From Thalassolituus alkanivorans (GTDB lineage: Bacteria > Pseudomonadota > Gammaproteobacteria > Pseudomonadales > Oceanobacteraceae), in NCBI RefSeq assembly GCF_020447205.1, contig NZ_JAJAEL010000035.1, positions 444,304-508,303 on the forward strand: a DNA stretch of 64,000 bases. Direction: 5' to 3'. The notes below the pieces were generated by a model that worked only from the letters and a program-made list of their open reading frames with translations, did no database searches and was not told where the DNA came from. The position numbers were made by a program, and so were the translations under genes. Positions 25,621-36,801 of the stretch are shown piece after piece. Numbering within the stretch: the stretch's first letter is position 1; every line of letters begins with the position of its first letter.

Positions 25621-25660
25621 GGCATAAAAAAACGGGCTTTAAAGCCCGTTTTTTTATGCC
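25621..25660. terminator. bidirectional terminator, perfect 40-bp palindrome
   Basis: The two 20-bp halves are exact reverse complements: A-rich run, ACGGGCTTT, AAAGCCCGT, T-rich run, bounded by GGCAT and ATGCC. It lies between the convergent catalase-like gene and hisC and works on both strands. Confidence 0.95.
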
Positions 25661-25700
25661 TGTTTTTTATGCTGGCTTGTCTAAGTTCAGCCGGCTTAAA

Positions 25701-26777
25701 TTACAGTGCTTTCAGCGCATCCAGCAGAATCTGGTTCTGCTCATCCGTGCCGATGGTAATACGCAGGAACTGGGCAATACGTGGCGTTTTAAAATGACGC
25801 ACGATAATGCCCTGTTCACGCAGCGCCGCGGCCAGTTCTCCGGCATCTTTTTGCGGATGACGGGCAAAGACAAAGTTCGCGGCTGATGGCAGTACGTCAA
25901 AACCCAGCTGCTCAAGACCCGCAACAACGGTATCGCGGCTGTCGATCACACGCTGACAGGTATCGTCAAAATACGCACGGTCATCGAAGGCCGCCGCCGC
26001 ACCGGCAATCGCCACGCGATCGAGCGGATAGGAGTTAAAGCTGTTTTTAATACGCTCTAACGCTTCGATTAAATCCGGGTGACCAACGGCAATACCCACA
26101 CGCAGACCGGCCAGCGAACGTGACTTGGACAGCGTTTGTGTGACCAGCAGGTTCGGATACTGGTTGACCAGCGCAATAGCCGTTTCACCACCGAAGTCGA
26201 TATAGGCTTCGTCGACCAGCACCACAGTATCGGTATTTTGCTTAAGCAGCTGTTCAATCGCGGCTAATGGCAGCAGACATCCTGTGGGCGCATTCGGATT
26301 GGGGAAAATAATGCCGCCGATTTTCCCTTTATTGGCTCCCGCATTTTCACGGGTGTAATCAGCAATATTAATCTGAAAGTTTTCATCCAGCGGAATCTGT
26401 TTTGGCTCAATGCCGTACAGACCGCAGTACACAGGATAAAAGCTGTAGGTAATATCCGGAAATAACAGCGGCTTGCCGTGCTGGAATAAACCATGAAAAG
26501 CATGGGCCAGCACTTCATCAGAACCGTTACCAACAAATACCTGCGCCGTGCTGAGGCCGTAATATTCGGCAACCGCCTGCTTAAGACGGTCACCGTTCGG
26601 GTCCGGGTACAGACGCAGATCGTCATTCACTTCCGCCTGCATCGCCGCAATCGCCTTAGGCGACGGGCCGTACGGGTTTTCGTTGGTATTGAGCTTTACC
26701 AGCCGCGTCATTTTCGGCTGTTCACCCGGTACATAAGGCACCAGGTCTTTTACAAACGGGCTCCAGAACTGACTCAT
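25701..26777 (-). CDS. hisC: histidinol-phosphate aminotransferase
   Basis: PLP enzyme that transaminates imidazole-acetol phosphate in histidine biosynthesis, cytoplasmic, 358 residues. The N-terminal [15 protein letters not shown], the GNGSDEVL cofactor-phosphate region, [10 protein letters not shown], the PLP-lysine segment [12 protein letters not shown] and the C-terminal [10 protein letters not shown] are all typical. It is the last gene of a minus-strand series murA, hisG, hisD, hisC and follows hisD by 5 bp. The terminator at 25621 ends the unit. Confidence 0.96.
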   Translation of the reverse strand: MSQFWSPFVKDLVPYVPGEQPKMTRLVKLNTNENPYGPSPKAIAAMQAEVNDDLRLYPDPNGDRLKQAVAEYYGLSTAQVFVGNGSDEVLAHAFHGLFQHGKPLLFPDITYSFYPVYCGLYGIEPKQIPLDENFQINIADYTRENAGANKGKIGGIIFPNPNAPTGCLLPLAAIEQLLKQNTDTVVLVDEAYIDFGGETAIALVNQYPNLLVTQTLSKSRSLAGLRVGIAVGHPDLIEALERIKNSFNSYPLDRVAIAGAAAAFDDRAYFDDTCQRVIDSRDTVVAGLEQLGFDVLPSAANFVFARHPQKDAGELAAALREQGIIVRHFKTPRIAQFLRITIGTDEQNQILLDALKAL

Positions 26778-26782
26778 TGATA

Positions 26783-28087
26783 TCAGTCCTTAATACGGTA
26801 TTCAGCCGAGCGGGCGTGAGCGGTGAGGAATTCACCACGGGCCAGCACAGAGGCGGTTTTACCCAGTTCAGAGGCACCATCGGCCGAGCACATAATCAGC
26901 GATGAACGCTTCTGGAAGTCGTACACGCCCAGTGGCGACGAGAAACGCGCGGTGCCGGAGGTCGGCAATACGTGGTTCGGCCCGGCACAGTAATCGCCCA
27001 GCGCTTCTGCGGTGTAACGACCCATAAAGATGGCACCGGCATGACGGATGGTTGGCAGCCAGGCTTGCGGATCTTCTACCGATAATTCCAGGTGCTCCGG
27101 CGCAATGCGGTTGATGATAGCAATCGCATCGGCATCACTTTGCGCGTGAATCAGGGCGCCACGTTCGGTCAGCGAGGTACGGATAATGTCGGCGCGTTCC
27201 ATGGTTGGCAACAGCTTGTCGATGGAGGCTTTAACGGCATCGAGGAAATCAGCATCGGTCGACACCAGAATCGATTGCGCATCTTCATCGTGTTCCGCCT
27301 GAGAAAACAGATCCATCGCAATCCAGTCCGGATCGGTCTTACCATCGCAGACCACCAGAATTTCGGACGGACCGGCGATCATATCGATACCAACCTGGCC
27401 AAACACCATACGCTTGGCGGTGGCCACATAGATGTTGCCCGGGCCAACGATTTTATCCACACCCGGTACGGTTTCGGTACCGTACGCCAGCGCGGCAACC
27501 GCCTGCGCACCACCGACGGTAAATACGCGGCTGACGCCAGCAGCGGCTGCAGCAGCCAGTACCAGCTGGTTCAGTTCGCCATCGGGGGTTGGCACCACCA
27601 TGATGATTTCCTGCACACCGGCAACATGGGCCGGAATCGCATTCATCAGCACAGACGACGGATACGCCGCTTTACCACCGGGAACGTAAATACCGACGCG
27701 ATCCATCGGCGTTACTTTCTGGCCTAAAAGAGTACCGTCAGCTTCGGTATAGTCCCAGGAATCCTGTTTTTGCTTTTCGTGGTAAGCACGCACACGCTCA
27801 GCAGCCAGCAATAATGCGGTGCGGCGTTCGGCCGGTAATTCGTCGAGGGCTTTCTGCAGCTGCTCCTGATTCAGTTCCAGCTGCGCCATCGAGGACACAT
27901 TCATACGGTCGAATTTATTGGTGTATTCAATCAGTGCCGCATCGCCGCGGGTACGGATATCAAACACGATGTCAGATACGGTTTTCTGCACCTGAGCATC
28001 AGACACAGCTTCCCATGCCAGCAGAGTATCCATCTGCTGCGCATAGTCCGGCTGAGCAGAACTGAAACGGCGGATTTCGATAGTCAT
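26783..28087 (-). CDS. hisD: histidinol dehydrogenase
   Basis: Zinc- and NAD-dependent enzyme that oxidises histidinol to histidine in two steps, the end of the pathway, 434 residues. Diagnostic stretches are [67 protein letters not shown] (zinc and catalytic residues), APEHLEL and [14 protein letters not shown]. It lies 17 bp after hisG and 5 bp before hisC. Confidence 0.97.
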   Translation of the reverse strand: MTIEIRRFSSAQPDYAQQMDTLLAWEAVSDAQVQKTVSDIVFDIRTRGDAALIEYTNKFDRMNVSSMAQLELNQEQLQKALDELPAERRTALLLAAERVRAYHEKQKQDSWDYTEADGTLLGQKVTPMDRVGIYVPGGKAAYPSSVLMNAIPAHVAGVQEIIMVVPTPDGELNQLVLAAAAAAGVSRVFTVGGAQAVAALAYGTETVPGVDKIVGPGNIYVATAKRMVFGQVGIDMIAGPSEILVVCDGKTDPDWIAMDLFSQAEHDEDAQSILVSTDADFLDAVKASIDKLLPTMERADIIRTSLTERGALIHAQSDADAIAIINRIAPEHLELSVEDPQAWLPTIRHAGAIFMGRYTAEALGDYCAGPNHVLPTSGTARFSSPLGVYDFQKRSSLIMCSADGASELGKTASVLARGEFLTAHARSAEYRIKD

Positions 28088-28104
28088 GGTATTACTCCGG
28101 AAAA

Positions 28105-28755
28105 TTAAGCCTTAGCCTGGCGCTGGCGTTCTACTGCCGCCGCCATCTGATCAATGATGGGCTGAATCTGCGCATGCTTTACTTTCATTGCCGCGCGTCC
28201 TGCCACTAAACGTGAGCTGATCGGGGCAATTAAGTCGCGCGCTTCCAGACCATTGGCCTTCAGGGTATTTCCGGTATCGACGATATCCACAATCATATCG
28301 GCCAGGCCCATGATCGGTGCCAGCTCCATACCACCATAGAGTTTGATGATGTCCACCTGGCGACCCTGCTCGGCAAAGTAACGTTTGGCGGTATTCACAA
28401 ACTTGGTGGCCACTTTCAGACGGCCCTGTGGCATCACGGCATCTTTAATTGCCGCCGTCATCAGACGGCAGGTGGCAATGTTCAGATCCAGCGGCTCGCA
28501 CAGGTTGTTGCTGTCGTATTCCATCAGCACATCTTTACCGGCCACACCCAGATCGGCGGCGCCGTATTCCACGTAGGTGGGTACGTCGGTGGCACGGATC
28601 ACCACCAGCTTGATATGGTCATGGTTGGTATCAAAAATCAGCTTGCGACTCTTATGAATGTCTTCTGCCGGATGGATACCGGCTTCCGCCAGCAGGGGCA
28701 AAGTGTCATCCAGAATGCGCCCTTTCGACAGGGCAATGGTTAACGGCTGAGTCAT
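28105..28755 (-). CDS. hisG: ATP phosphoribosyltransferase, short form
   Basis: Catalyses the first, feedback-controlled step of histidine synthesis: ATP plus PRPP to phosphoribosyl-ATP. At 216 residues it is the short form, which lacks the C-terminal regulatory domain and needs a HisZ subunit in other bacteria; hisZ is not in this window. [43 protein letters not shown] and [15 protein letters not shown] identify it. It is followed by hisD after 17 bp and preceded by murA after 50 bp. Confidence 0.96.
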   Translation of the reverse strand: MTQPLTIALSKGRILDDTLPLLAEAGIHPAEDIHKSRKLIFDTNHDHIKLVVIRATDVPTYVEYGAADLGVAGKDVLMEYDSNNLCEPLDLNIATCRLMTAAIKDAVMPQGRLKVATKFVNTAKRYFAEQGRQVDIIKLYGGMELAPIMGLADMIVDIVDTGNTLKANGLEARDLIAPISSRLVAGRAAMKVKHAQIQPIIDQMAAAVERQRQAKA

Positions 28756-28805
28756 CGTGTTGCTGATCCTCTCTTGTCTGTCAGCGATCCGGCAGGGCGT
28801 GCGTA

Positions 28806-30316
<1,511 letters not shown>

Positions 30317-30456
30317 ACCGCTTCACCACTCAGCTTGGGGGAAAACGCCCAATCATAGCGGATTTATGTGTCGGGGCGAAGTAAATGGCGGCGGCAATAT
30401 GTAATGAAAAGATGAAAGCGGGTAACAGATCACAGGCAGCGGACCTGTATCAGGAC

Positions 30457-30762
30457 TCAGGCCAGCAAGGGCTCAAACAGCGAGTCCAGATCGCTGATGC
30501 TGATAATAGGCTTCATGTGTTCGGGCAGATTCTCAATATGCAGATTGATGCCGGCCGCTGTCGCACAGCGCAGCCACTCCAGCAGTAAAGCAACACCGGC
30601 ACTGGATACTTCATTGACTGCGGCCATATTCAGCGTCCACTGCCCCTTTGCCGCACGGATCAGCTTTTCCCCGTCTGGCAGAACGCTGACCACAGTGGTA
30701 GCCAGCAGACTGCCAGCCAGCTCGGCACGGTTATCATCAATACGGGTCAGCGATACGCTCAT
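30457..30762 (-). CDS. mlaB: MlaB, STAS-domain subunit of the phospholipid transporter
   Basis: Cytoplasmic STAS protein of 101 residues that stabilises the MlaFE ATPase complex in the Mla system for outer-membrane lipid asymmetry. The conserved helix start with the key hydroxyl residue is NEVSSAGVALLLEWL. It is the last gene of the five-gene operon mlaFEDCB, and follows mlaC by 32 bp. Confidence 0.88.
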   Translation of the reverse strand: MSVSLTRIDDNRAELAGSLLATTVVSVLPDGEKLIRAAKGQWTLNMAAVNEVSSAGVALLLEWLRCATAAGINLHIENLPEHMKPIISISDLDSLFEPLLA

Positions 30763-30794
30763 GGTCGGTCCTCAGTCTCGCTCAGAAACAGGTG

Positions 30795-31454
30795 TCAGGC
30801 ACCCGGGGCTTTTTTACGTAACTTACGGCCCTGCTCCTGCAGAGCTTCAATCCAGTCTTCGATGGCGGCGCCGATATTACTATCATTGTCCTGCACCATC
30901 TGCTCAAACTGCTCGCCGAACAGTTTGCCCACATTAATACCATTGACGATCACGTTCTGCGCCATCCAGCGACGGTCGCGATGGTGAAAATACATGCTCT
31001 GGGTAATGGGAAAGACTTTGCCACTGGGCGTCACAACTTCCAGATCAACCAGCGTATTACGCAACGTATTTTCCACGCCGGTCTTGGGAGGCAGCACACG
31101 CACCTCGTAATCATCGAATTCAATCAGGCCGGTGGCATACGAACTGAGCAGACTGCGCTTAAAGGCACTGGCAAAACGCTTACGCTGCTCCAGTGTCGCT
31201 TCGCGGTAATAATTTCCCATGATGCGACGGGTCAGACGCTGAAAGTCGACCATCGGGCCAAGCACATCCTCCAGTTCCCAAAAAAAACGCGCCTTATCAC
31301 TTTCATAGATAGAGCGGTTTTTATTGATCGAGGCCATCACTTTTTCAGTGGTGCGCTTGACCACTTCATGAGCCTGCTCGGCCAGATCACCGGAATCGGC
31401 AGCATGGCCGGCAGAGCCCAGCGTTAACGACAGCAATACCAGCAACCAGCGCAT
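30795..31454 (-). CDS. mlaC: MlaC, periplasmic phospholipid carrier
   Basis: Periplasmic shuttle that carries phospholipid between the outer-membrane MlaA complex and the inner-membrane MlaFEDB complex, 219 residues. Residues 1-18 are a signal peptide (ending in HAA). FQRLTRRIMGNYYREATLEQRKRF and the downstream FDDYEVRVLPPK, YFHHRDRRWMAQNVIVNGINVG pattern are typical of the family (formerly Ttg2D). It lies 27 bp after mlaD. mlaA is not in this window. Confidence 0.93.
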   Translation of the reverse strand: MRWLLVLLSLTLGSAGHAADSGDLAEQAHEVVKRTTEKVMASINKNRSIYESDKARFFWELEDVLGPMVDFQRLTRRIMGNYYREATLEQRKRFASAFKRSLLSSYATGLIEFDDYEVRVLPPKTGVENTLRNTLVDLEVVTPSGKVFPITQSMYFHHRDRRWMAQNVIVNGINVGKLFGEQFEQMVQDNDSNIGAAIEDWIEALQEQGRKLRKKAPGA

Positions 31455-31481
31455 GGCTAACTCCTTTAACCTCTAGATCGT

Positions 31482-31943
31482 TTAACCTTCTTCGGCCTTA
31501 TTAAACAGGAAGCGTCCGATCAGTTCTTCCAGTACCAGCGCCGATTGAGTGTCTTCGATCCAGTCACCGGTCTGCAGATATTCATCTTCAGCACCGACCG
31601 TCAGACCGATGTATTTTTCACCCAACAGACCCGCAGTCAGAATAGCCGCCGAAGTGTCTTTGGTGAGAGTGCTCATGGATTTGCTGATCTCCATTTCCAC
31701 CACGGCGGAATACCATTCAGGGTCGAGATACACCTTGGTCACCCGGCCAATGGTGACACCCGACATTGATACCTTGGCGCGCTCAGTCAGACCACCCAGG
31801 TTCTCGAAACGCGCTTTGATGGTGTAAGTGTCACCGGCATCCTGCAGTGACAGGCCACTGACGCGGAACGCCATCAGCACCAGAGCCACAATACCCATCA
31901 CCATAAAGGCTCCGACGGTAATTTCGATATAACGCATGCGCAT
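31482..31943 (-). CDS. mlaD: MlaD, MCE-domain subunit of the phospholipid transporter
   Basis: Inner-membrane anchored MCE protein of 153 residues; in relatives six copies form a ring with a lipid channel on the periplasmic side. One N-terminal membrane helix (about 7-27) is followed by the MCE domain with FENLGGLTERAKVSMSGVTIG and the C-terminal hydrophobic helix LVLEELIGRFLF that lines the pore. It starts 2 bp after mlaE on the minus strand. Confidence 0.95.
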   Translation of the reverse strand: MRMRYIEITVGAFMVMGIVALVLMAFRVSGLSLQDAGDTYTIKARFENLGGLTERAKVSMSGVTIGRVTKVYLDPEWYSAVVEMEISKSMSTLTKDTSAAILTAGLLGEKYIGLTVGAEDEYLQTGDWIEDTQSALVLEELIGRFLFNKAEEG

Positions 31944-31945
31944 GA

Positions 31946-32740
31946 TTAAACGCCTCCCAGCATGACGGCTGTCAAAACAAAATCCAGTCCCAGCACCGCC
32001 AGTGAGGAAATCACCACCGTCTGAGTCGTTGCTTTACCGATACCTTCCGAAGTCGGCACCGAATCATAACCCTGATACACCGCGATCCAGGTCACCACCA
32101 CACCAAATGCCACCGATTTGATAATGCCCTTGACCACGTCTTCATAAAATTCGACCGACGCCTGCATGTTGCCCCAGTAGGCACCATCGTCGATGCCCAG
32201 CATATCCACCGCCACAAAGGCACCGCCCCAGATGCCAACGGTAGAAAACAACAGCGCCAGAATCGGCATGGAAATAATGCCGGCCCACAGACGCGGTGTG
32301 ATCACCCGTTTAAACGGATCGACACCCATCATTTCCATGGCGGATAACTGCTCGGTGGCTTTCATCAGGCCAATTTCGGCGGTTAATGCCGAACCGGCGC
32401 GACCGGCAAATAACAAGGCAGTGACCACCGGCCCAAGCTCACGCAGCAGCGTCAGCGACACCATGGTTCCCAGCGCCGCCTCAGAGCCGAAGTCGATCAG
32501 AATGTTATAGCCCTGCAGGCCCAGCACCATGCCGACGAAAAAACCGGCGACGACGATAATAATGAGGGAGCGCACACCAACCGAATAAATCTGCTTCAGC
32601 AGATCATAAAATCCGGCACTGCCCGGCCCACCCCAGAACAGTGAATTTTTCAGCAATAAGGTGCCACGGCCAATGGCTTCTATGGCGGCGGTACCACTGC
32701 GGCCAACGGCCTGTAATTGATCCAGTAATTTGCCCAGCAT
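31946..32740 (-). CDS. mlaE: MlaE, permease subunit of the phospholipid transporter
   Basis: Inner-membrane permease of 264 residues with about five helices. The family hallmark stretch GFFVGMVLGLQGYNILIDFGSE and LRELGPVVTALLFAGRAGSALTAEIG (the coupling region that contacts MlaF) are both present. Its start codon shares one base with the stop of mlaF, so translation is coupled. Confidence 0.95.
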   Translation of the reverse strand: MLGKLLDQLQAVGRSGTAAIEAIGRGTLLLKNSLFWGGPGSAGFYDLLKQIYSVGVRSLIIIVVAGFFVGMVLGLQGYNILIDFGSEAALGTMVSLTLLRELGPVVTALLFAGRAGSALTAEIGLMKATEQLSAMEMMGVDPFKRVITPRLWAGIISMPILALLFSTVGIWGGAFVAVDMLGIDDGAYWGNMQASVEFYEDVVKGIIKSVAFGVVVTWIAVYQGYDSVPTSEGIGKATTQTVVISSLAVLGLDFVLTAVMLGGV

Positions 32741-33552
32741 TAATTCACTCCCGCCAGAATATCGCTGCGGTAATCGTCCGCCGGGTAATGGAAAGGCACA
32801 GGACCATCCGGTTCACCACGTAAAAACTGGCGGACTTCATCATTACCTTCGTTAATTAATTCTTCCGGTGTGCCAAAACCAATCACGCGACCATCGGACA
32901 ACAGACACAGGTAATCAGCAATAGCGCAGGACTCTTCGACATCATGAGACACCAGCAGGCTGGTCAGCCCCAGCGCTTCGTTCAGACCACGGATCAGTTT
33001 AACGATCATGCCCATAGAAATCGGATCAAGACCGGTAAAAGGCTCATCGTACATAATAATTTCCGGGTCCATGGCAATGGAGCGTGCCAAAGCAACGCGT
33101 CTGGCCATGCCGCCGGACAGTTCTGCCGGAGAAAGATTACGCGCACCACGCAGACCAACGGCTTCAAGCTTCATCAGCACCAGGTCGCGGATCATGGATT
33201 CAGGTAAATCAGTATGAACACGCAGCGGAAAGGCCACGTTGTCGAAAACATTAAGGTCGGTAAACAGGGCACCGGTCTGAAACAGCATGCCCATTTTTTT
33301 GCGGCGCAGATCAAACAGTTCTTTGCGCGGCAGAGTCGGTACGTTGTGTCCGTCCACCATAATAGTGCCGCTGTCCGGTAACAGCTGACCGCCGATAAGA
33401 CGCAACAGTGTGGTTTTACCGGTTCCGCTTGGCCCCATAATGGCCGTCACTTTGCCACGCGGAAAATCCACATCCATATTGTTATAAATCAGCCGGTCAC
33501 CACGGCTGAAGCTCATTCCACGAACAGAGACGTAGGGCTGACTGACGGACAT
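32740..33552 (-). CDS. mlaF: MlaF, ATPase subunit of the phospholipid transporter
   Basis: Cytoplasmic ABC ATPase that powers MlaFEDB, 270 residues. Walker A GPSGTGKTT, Q-loop FQTGALFTDLNV (a variant typical of MCE-type systems), signature LSGGMARR, Walker B IIMYDEPFTGLDP and the switch His in LLVSHDVEE are present. It is the first gene of the operon and has a good minus-strand promoter at 33591-33619. Confidence 0.96.
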   Translation of the reverse strand: MSVSQPYVSVRGMSFSRGDRLIYNNMDVDFPRGKVTAIMGPSGTGKTTLLRLIGGQLLPDSGTIMVDGHNVPTLPRKELFDLRRKKMGMLFQTGALFTDLNVFDNVAFPLRVHTDLPESMIRDLVLMKLEAVGLRGARNLSPAELSGGMARRVALARSIAMDPEIIMYDEPFTGLDPISMGMIVKLIRGLNEALGLTSLLVSHDVEESCAIADYLCLLSDGRVIGFGTPEELINEGNDEVRQFLRGEPDGPVPFHYPADDYRSDILAGVN

Positions 33553-33590
33553 GAATGTCGTCCTTTTAACTCGGTACGGATAGTCGGGCT

Positions 33591-33619
33591 AGCATAGCGG
33601 AATGTCCGGGCGGAACCAA
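33591..33619 (-). promoter_or_regulatory. sigma-70-type promoter for mlaFEDCB
   Basis: TTGGTT (33614-33619), a 17-bp spacer and TATGCT (33591-33596) on the minus strand, about 40 bp before the mlaF start codon. Confidence 0.65.
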
Positions 33620-33667
33620 CGCCTGTAAACTATTGTAATAAGCCCCTCATAAAACGCTGAGTTGCAA

Positions 33668-33695
33668 TTGCGTGCAGAATTACCTTGGGTACAAT
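33668..33695 (+). promoter_or_regulatory. sigma-70-type promoter for the yrbG-kdsD-lpt unit
   Basis: TTGCGT (33668-33673), a 16-bp spacer and TACAAT (33690-33695), with the ATG of the exchanger gene 41 bp further on. Confidence 0.6.
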
Positions 33696-33736
33696 GACGC
33701 GCTGAATTTTCTGCTGATAATTAACTCTGGTGCCCC

Positions 33737-34699
33737 ATGCTCACAGCTTATGCTGCCGTTATTGCTGGTCTTATTGTTTTGGTATGGAGCGCTGACAAGT
33801 TTGTTATTGGCGCCGCTGCTTCTGCCCGCCGCCTGGGCATGTCTCCGTTACTGGTCGGCCTGACCATCGTTGCTATGGGAACTTCCGCGCCGGAGATGTT
33901 CGTCTCTGCCGTTGCTTCCCTCGACGGCGCCGGCAATCTGGCCATTGGTAATGCACTCGGCTCCAACATCACGAATATTGCCCTGGTACTGGGTATCACC
34001 GCACTGATCAGCCCGATCCCGCTGCAGAAAAAACTGCTGAAAAAAGAGCTGCCGCTGCTGATCCTGATCAGCATTATCGGTGGCCTGACACTGGCCGACC
34101 TCGAACTGAATATGACCGACGCCATTATTTTATTTGGCTCTATGGCCGTCGCGTTGTACCTGATGTTTCTTGATACCAGCGAATCCGGCGAAGCCATTGT
34201 CGATGAAGACGAAGCCGCCGAAATCGAAAATACCCCTATGCGTACTGCCGTGTTCTGGCTGGTAGCCGGACTGATCGCACTGATGTTCAGTTCCAAACTG
34301 CTGGTCTGGGGCGCCACCGAAATTGCCCGCGCCTATGGTGTCAGTGATCTGGTGATCGGCCTGACCATTGTCGCCATCGGCACCAGCCTGCCGGAACTGG
34401 CGGCCTCCGTTGCCAGCGCCCTGAAAGGCCACCATGACATTGCCATCGGTAACGTGATCGGCTCCAACATTTTTAACCTGCTGACCGTAATGCCAATCCC
34501 GGGTCTGCTGGCAGTAACCGTGGTTGATCCGCTGGCGCTGTACCGTGACTATGCCGTGATGATGGCGCTGACCCTCGCCCTGTTGGTTCTGTTTTTAATC
34601 AGTTATCGTAAGGGCACTCTCGGACGTTTCGCCGGTCTGTTCCTGACCACCAGCTACGCTGGCTATCTGGTATCTCTGTTTTATATGGCTGACTCATGA
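33737..34699 (+). CDS. yrbG: CaCA-family sodium/calcium exchanger-like protein
   Basis: Inner-membrane cation antiporter of 320 residues with about ten helices. The two alpha repeats are clear: VGLTIVAMGTSAPEMF in the first half and IGLTIVAIGTSLPELA in the second, both with the GTSxPE ion site. ALGSNITNIALVLG and VIGSNIFNLLTV follow each repeat. Its physiological role in YrbG-type proteins is unsettled. It overlaps kdsD by 4 bp and heads the unit that makes lipopolysaccharide precursors and export proteins. Confidence 0.92.
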   Translation: MLTAYAAVIAGLIVLVWSADKFVIGAAASARRLGMSPLLVGLTIVAMGTSAPEMFVSAVASLDGAGNLAIGNALGSNITNIALVLGITALISPIPLQKKLLKKELPLLILISIIGGLTLADLELNMTDAIILFGSMAVALYLMFLDTSESGEAIVDEDEAAEIENTPMRTAVFWLVAGLIALMFSSKLLVWGATEIARAYGVSDLVIGLTIVAIGTSLPELAASVASALKGHHDIAIGNVIGSNIFNLLTVMPIPGLLAVTVVDPLALYRDYAVMMALTLALLVLFLISYRKGTLGRFAGLFLTTSYAGYLVSLFYMADS

Positions 34700-35670
34700 C
34701 CACTGATATGAATTTTGATTTTCTGCAATCCGCCCGCCGTACCATCAAACTGGAACAGGAGGCCATTGCACAGCTGGAAGGTCGTCTTACCGACGATTTC
34801 GCCACCGCCTGTCAGCTGGTTCTGAACTGCAAAGGACGTGTTGTTGTTACCGGCATGGGTAAATCCGGCCATATCGGCAATAAAATGGCTGCAACCCTGG
34901 CCAGCACCGGCACCCCGGCTTTTTTTGTGCACCCAGGTGAAGCCAGCCATGGCGACATGGGCATGATTCAGCCATCGGATGTGGTTATCGCTCTGTCCAA
35001 CTCCGGTGAAACCGGTGAAGTTACCAGCCTGCTCCCCCTGCTTAAACGCCTCGGCACTGCGCTGATCAGCATGACCGGTAATCCGGAATCCACCCTCGGC
35101 CGTGCCGCTAACGCCCACTTAAATACCGGCGTGAATCAGGAAGCCTGTCCGCTGAATCTGGCACCAACCTCTTCCACCACCTGCGCGCTGGTAATGGGTG
35201 ATGCGCTGGCCGTTGCCTTACTGGAAGCCCGTGGTTTTACCGCCGAAGATTTTGCCTTCTCTCATCCGGGCGGCTCACTCGGCCGTCGCCTGCTGTTAAA
35301 AGTGGAAGACATCATGCACAGTGGCGATCAGATTCCGGTGGTTTCCCCTTCCGCCACGCTGTCTGAAGCCCTGCTGGTTGTAACCTCCAAAGGTCTGGGC
35401 ATGACCACCGTGCAGGATAACGGCAAGCTGACCGGTATTTTCACCGACGGTGACCTGCGTCGTGCCATCGATCACGGCGTTGATATCCATACCGCCACCA
35501 TGGCCGATGTGATGACCGTCGGTGGCAAAACCACCACGCCAGGTACCCTCGCTGCTGAAGCGCTGAAGCTGATGGAAGACAACAAAATCAACGCCCTGGT
35601 CGTTAAAAATGGCGACGACACGGTTGGCGTCATCAATATGCACGATCTGCTGCGCGCGGGCGTAATCTGA
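34696..35670 (+). CDS. kdsD: D-arabinose 5-phosphate isomerase
   Basis: Converts ribulose-5-phosphate to arabinose-5-phosphate, the first step to the Kdo sugar of lipopolysaccharide, cytoplasmic, 324 residues. The SIS domain has GKSGHIGNKMAATLASTGTP and ALSNSGETGEV; two CBS domains follow from about residue 205 (VEDIMHSGDQIP, MADVMTVGGKT). In Pseudomonas and E. coli the phosphatase gene kdsC comes next, but here the stop codon overlaps the lptC start. Confidence 0.95.
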   Translation: MTTDMNFDFLQSARRTIKLEQEAIAQLEGRLTDDFATACQLVLNCKGRVVVTGMGKSGHIGNKMAATLASTGTPAFFVHPGEASHGDMGMIQPSDVVIALSNSGETGEVTSLLPLLKRLGTALISMTGNPESTLGRAANAHLNTGVNQEACPLNLAPTSSTTCALVMGDALAVALLEARGFTAEDFAFSHPGGSLGRRLLLKVEDIMHSGDQIPVVSPSATLSEALLVVTSKGLGMTTVQDNGKLTGIFTDGDLRRAIDHGVDIHTATMADVMTVGGKTTTPGTLAAEALKLMEDNKINALVVKNGDDTVGVINMHDLLRAGVI

Positions 35671-36233
35671 TGCGCAAGCGTTATCTGCTGTTACTGCTGA
35701 CCCTGATCTTTGGTCTGGCTCTGCTGGCAGTGGATCGCTACACCCAGGAGCAGACGCCCCCCCTGAGTGAGCAGCAGAATCATGAACCGGATTACTATGG
35801 CGAAGGCCTGTACAACCGCCAGTACGACAGTAATGGCGAATTACAGCAAACCTTTGTTGCAGCACGCTCAACCCATTATCCGCAGACGAAAAGCACCCTT
35901 TTTACCGGGCCGCTGCTGATGTCAGACGATGATGACGGCCAGACCTGGCAGGTCAATGCCCGCGAAGGAACACTACAGGATAACGAGCAGTCGCTGCGCC
36001 TTATAGGTCAGGTCGAAATCCGGCCGCTCGATCCGGCCGACGCTGCGGACGATATTCTGATCGAAACCAGCATCCTGACCTACCACAGCCGCCAGCAACT
36101 GGCCGAGACTGATCAGCCGGTAACCATTACAAGCCCGCAAACCCATATCAATGCAACCGGTATGACACTGGATATCGCGCGTCAGCGCATGGAATTCAAA
36201 TCACAGGTGGATAGCCGCTATGTTCCGCAATAA
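35670..36233 (+). CDS. lptC: LPS export protein LptC
   Basis: Bitopic inner-membrane protein of the Lpt bridge that takes lipopolysaccharide from LptB2FG to LptA, 187 residues. One N-terminal membrane helix (about 5-21) precedes a periplasmic beta-jellyroll domain. YNRQYDSNGELQQTFVAARSTHYP and the later ATGMTLDIARQRMEF repeat fit the family. Its start codon overlaps the end of kdsD by 1 base and its last 14 bases overlap lptA. Confidence 0.9.
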   Translation: MRKRYLLLLLTLIFGLALLAVDRYTQEQTPPLSEQQNHEPDYYGEGLYNRQYDSNGELQQTFVAARSTHYPQTKSTLFTGPLLMSDDDDGQTWQVNAREGTLQDNEQSLRLIGQVEIRPLDPADAADDILIETSILTYHSRQQLAETDQPVTITSPQTHINATGMTLDIARQRMEFKSQVDSRYVPQ

Positions 36234-36801
36234 TCATCGTTTTCTGGCCGGCCTGTTTGTCCTGTGCAGCGCAGCCTCTGTTTATGCCTTGCCCGACGAC
36301 TGGCAGCAGGAAATGGTCATTCTCTCTGACCACGCTGAGCTCGACCGCAAGGCTGGCGTTGTTATTTATGAAGGCAACGTGATTCTGACCCAGGGAACCC
36401 TGCGCATCGAATCGGAGCGCCTGCTGATTATCCGCACCGATAACACACTAGAAAAAGCCGTTGCCGAAGGGACAGCGAAAAAACCGGCACGCTATCAGCA
36501 ACAGATCAATCCGGGAAAACCCCTGACCAAAGCACACGGCCAGCGCATTGATTACTTTGCCCGGCAACGTGAAGTCAACATTCAGGGCAATGCTCAACTG
36601 CAGCAGGACGGCAACCTGTTCAGTGGTGAGCGCATCCTCTATGACATGACCAAAGAAACCGTCAGCGCCAGCGGCGGCACCAGTACCTCCGGCCAGACTG
36701 GTGGTAATGGCGAAAAACAACGAATCAAAGTCGTGATTCAGCCACAGGCTCCGGCAGAATCTGCCACCGATAACAGCAAGCCAGTACAGGAACAGCCATG
36801 A
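36220..36801 (+). CDS. lptA: LPS transport periplasmic protein LptA
   Basis: Periplasmic beta-jellyroll protein that forms the bridge carrying lipopolysaccharide to the outer membrane, 193 residues. Residues 1-21 are a signal peptide ending in [29 protein letters not shown] is the characteristic N-terminal jellyroll strand pattern, followed by [23 protein letters not shown]. The C-terminal 40 residues are low-complexity (Thr, Gly, Ser, Gln). It overlaps lptB by 4 bp. Confidence 0.92.
   Translation: MFRNNHRFLAGLFVLCSAASVYALPDDWQQEMVILSDHAELDRKAGVVIYEGNVILTQGTLRIESERLLIIRTDNTLEKAVAEGTAKKPARYQQQINPGKPLTKAHGQRIDYFARQREVNIQGNAQLQQDGNLFSGERILYDMTKETVSASGGTSTSGQTGGNGEKQRIKVVIQPQAPAESATDNSKPVQEQP

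Noticed and set aside
30317-30456. Short gene between ibaG and mlaB
   Set aside because: No open frame with start and ribosome site fits in the 140 bp.
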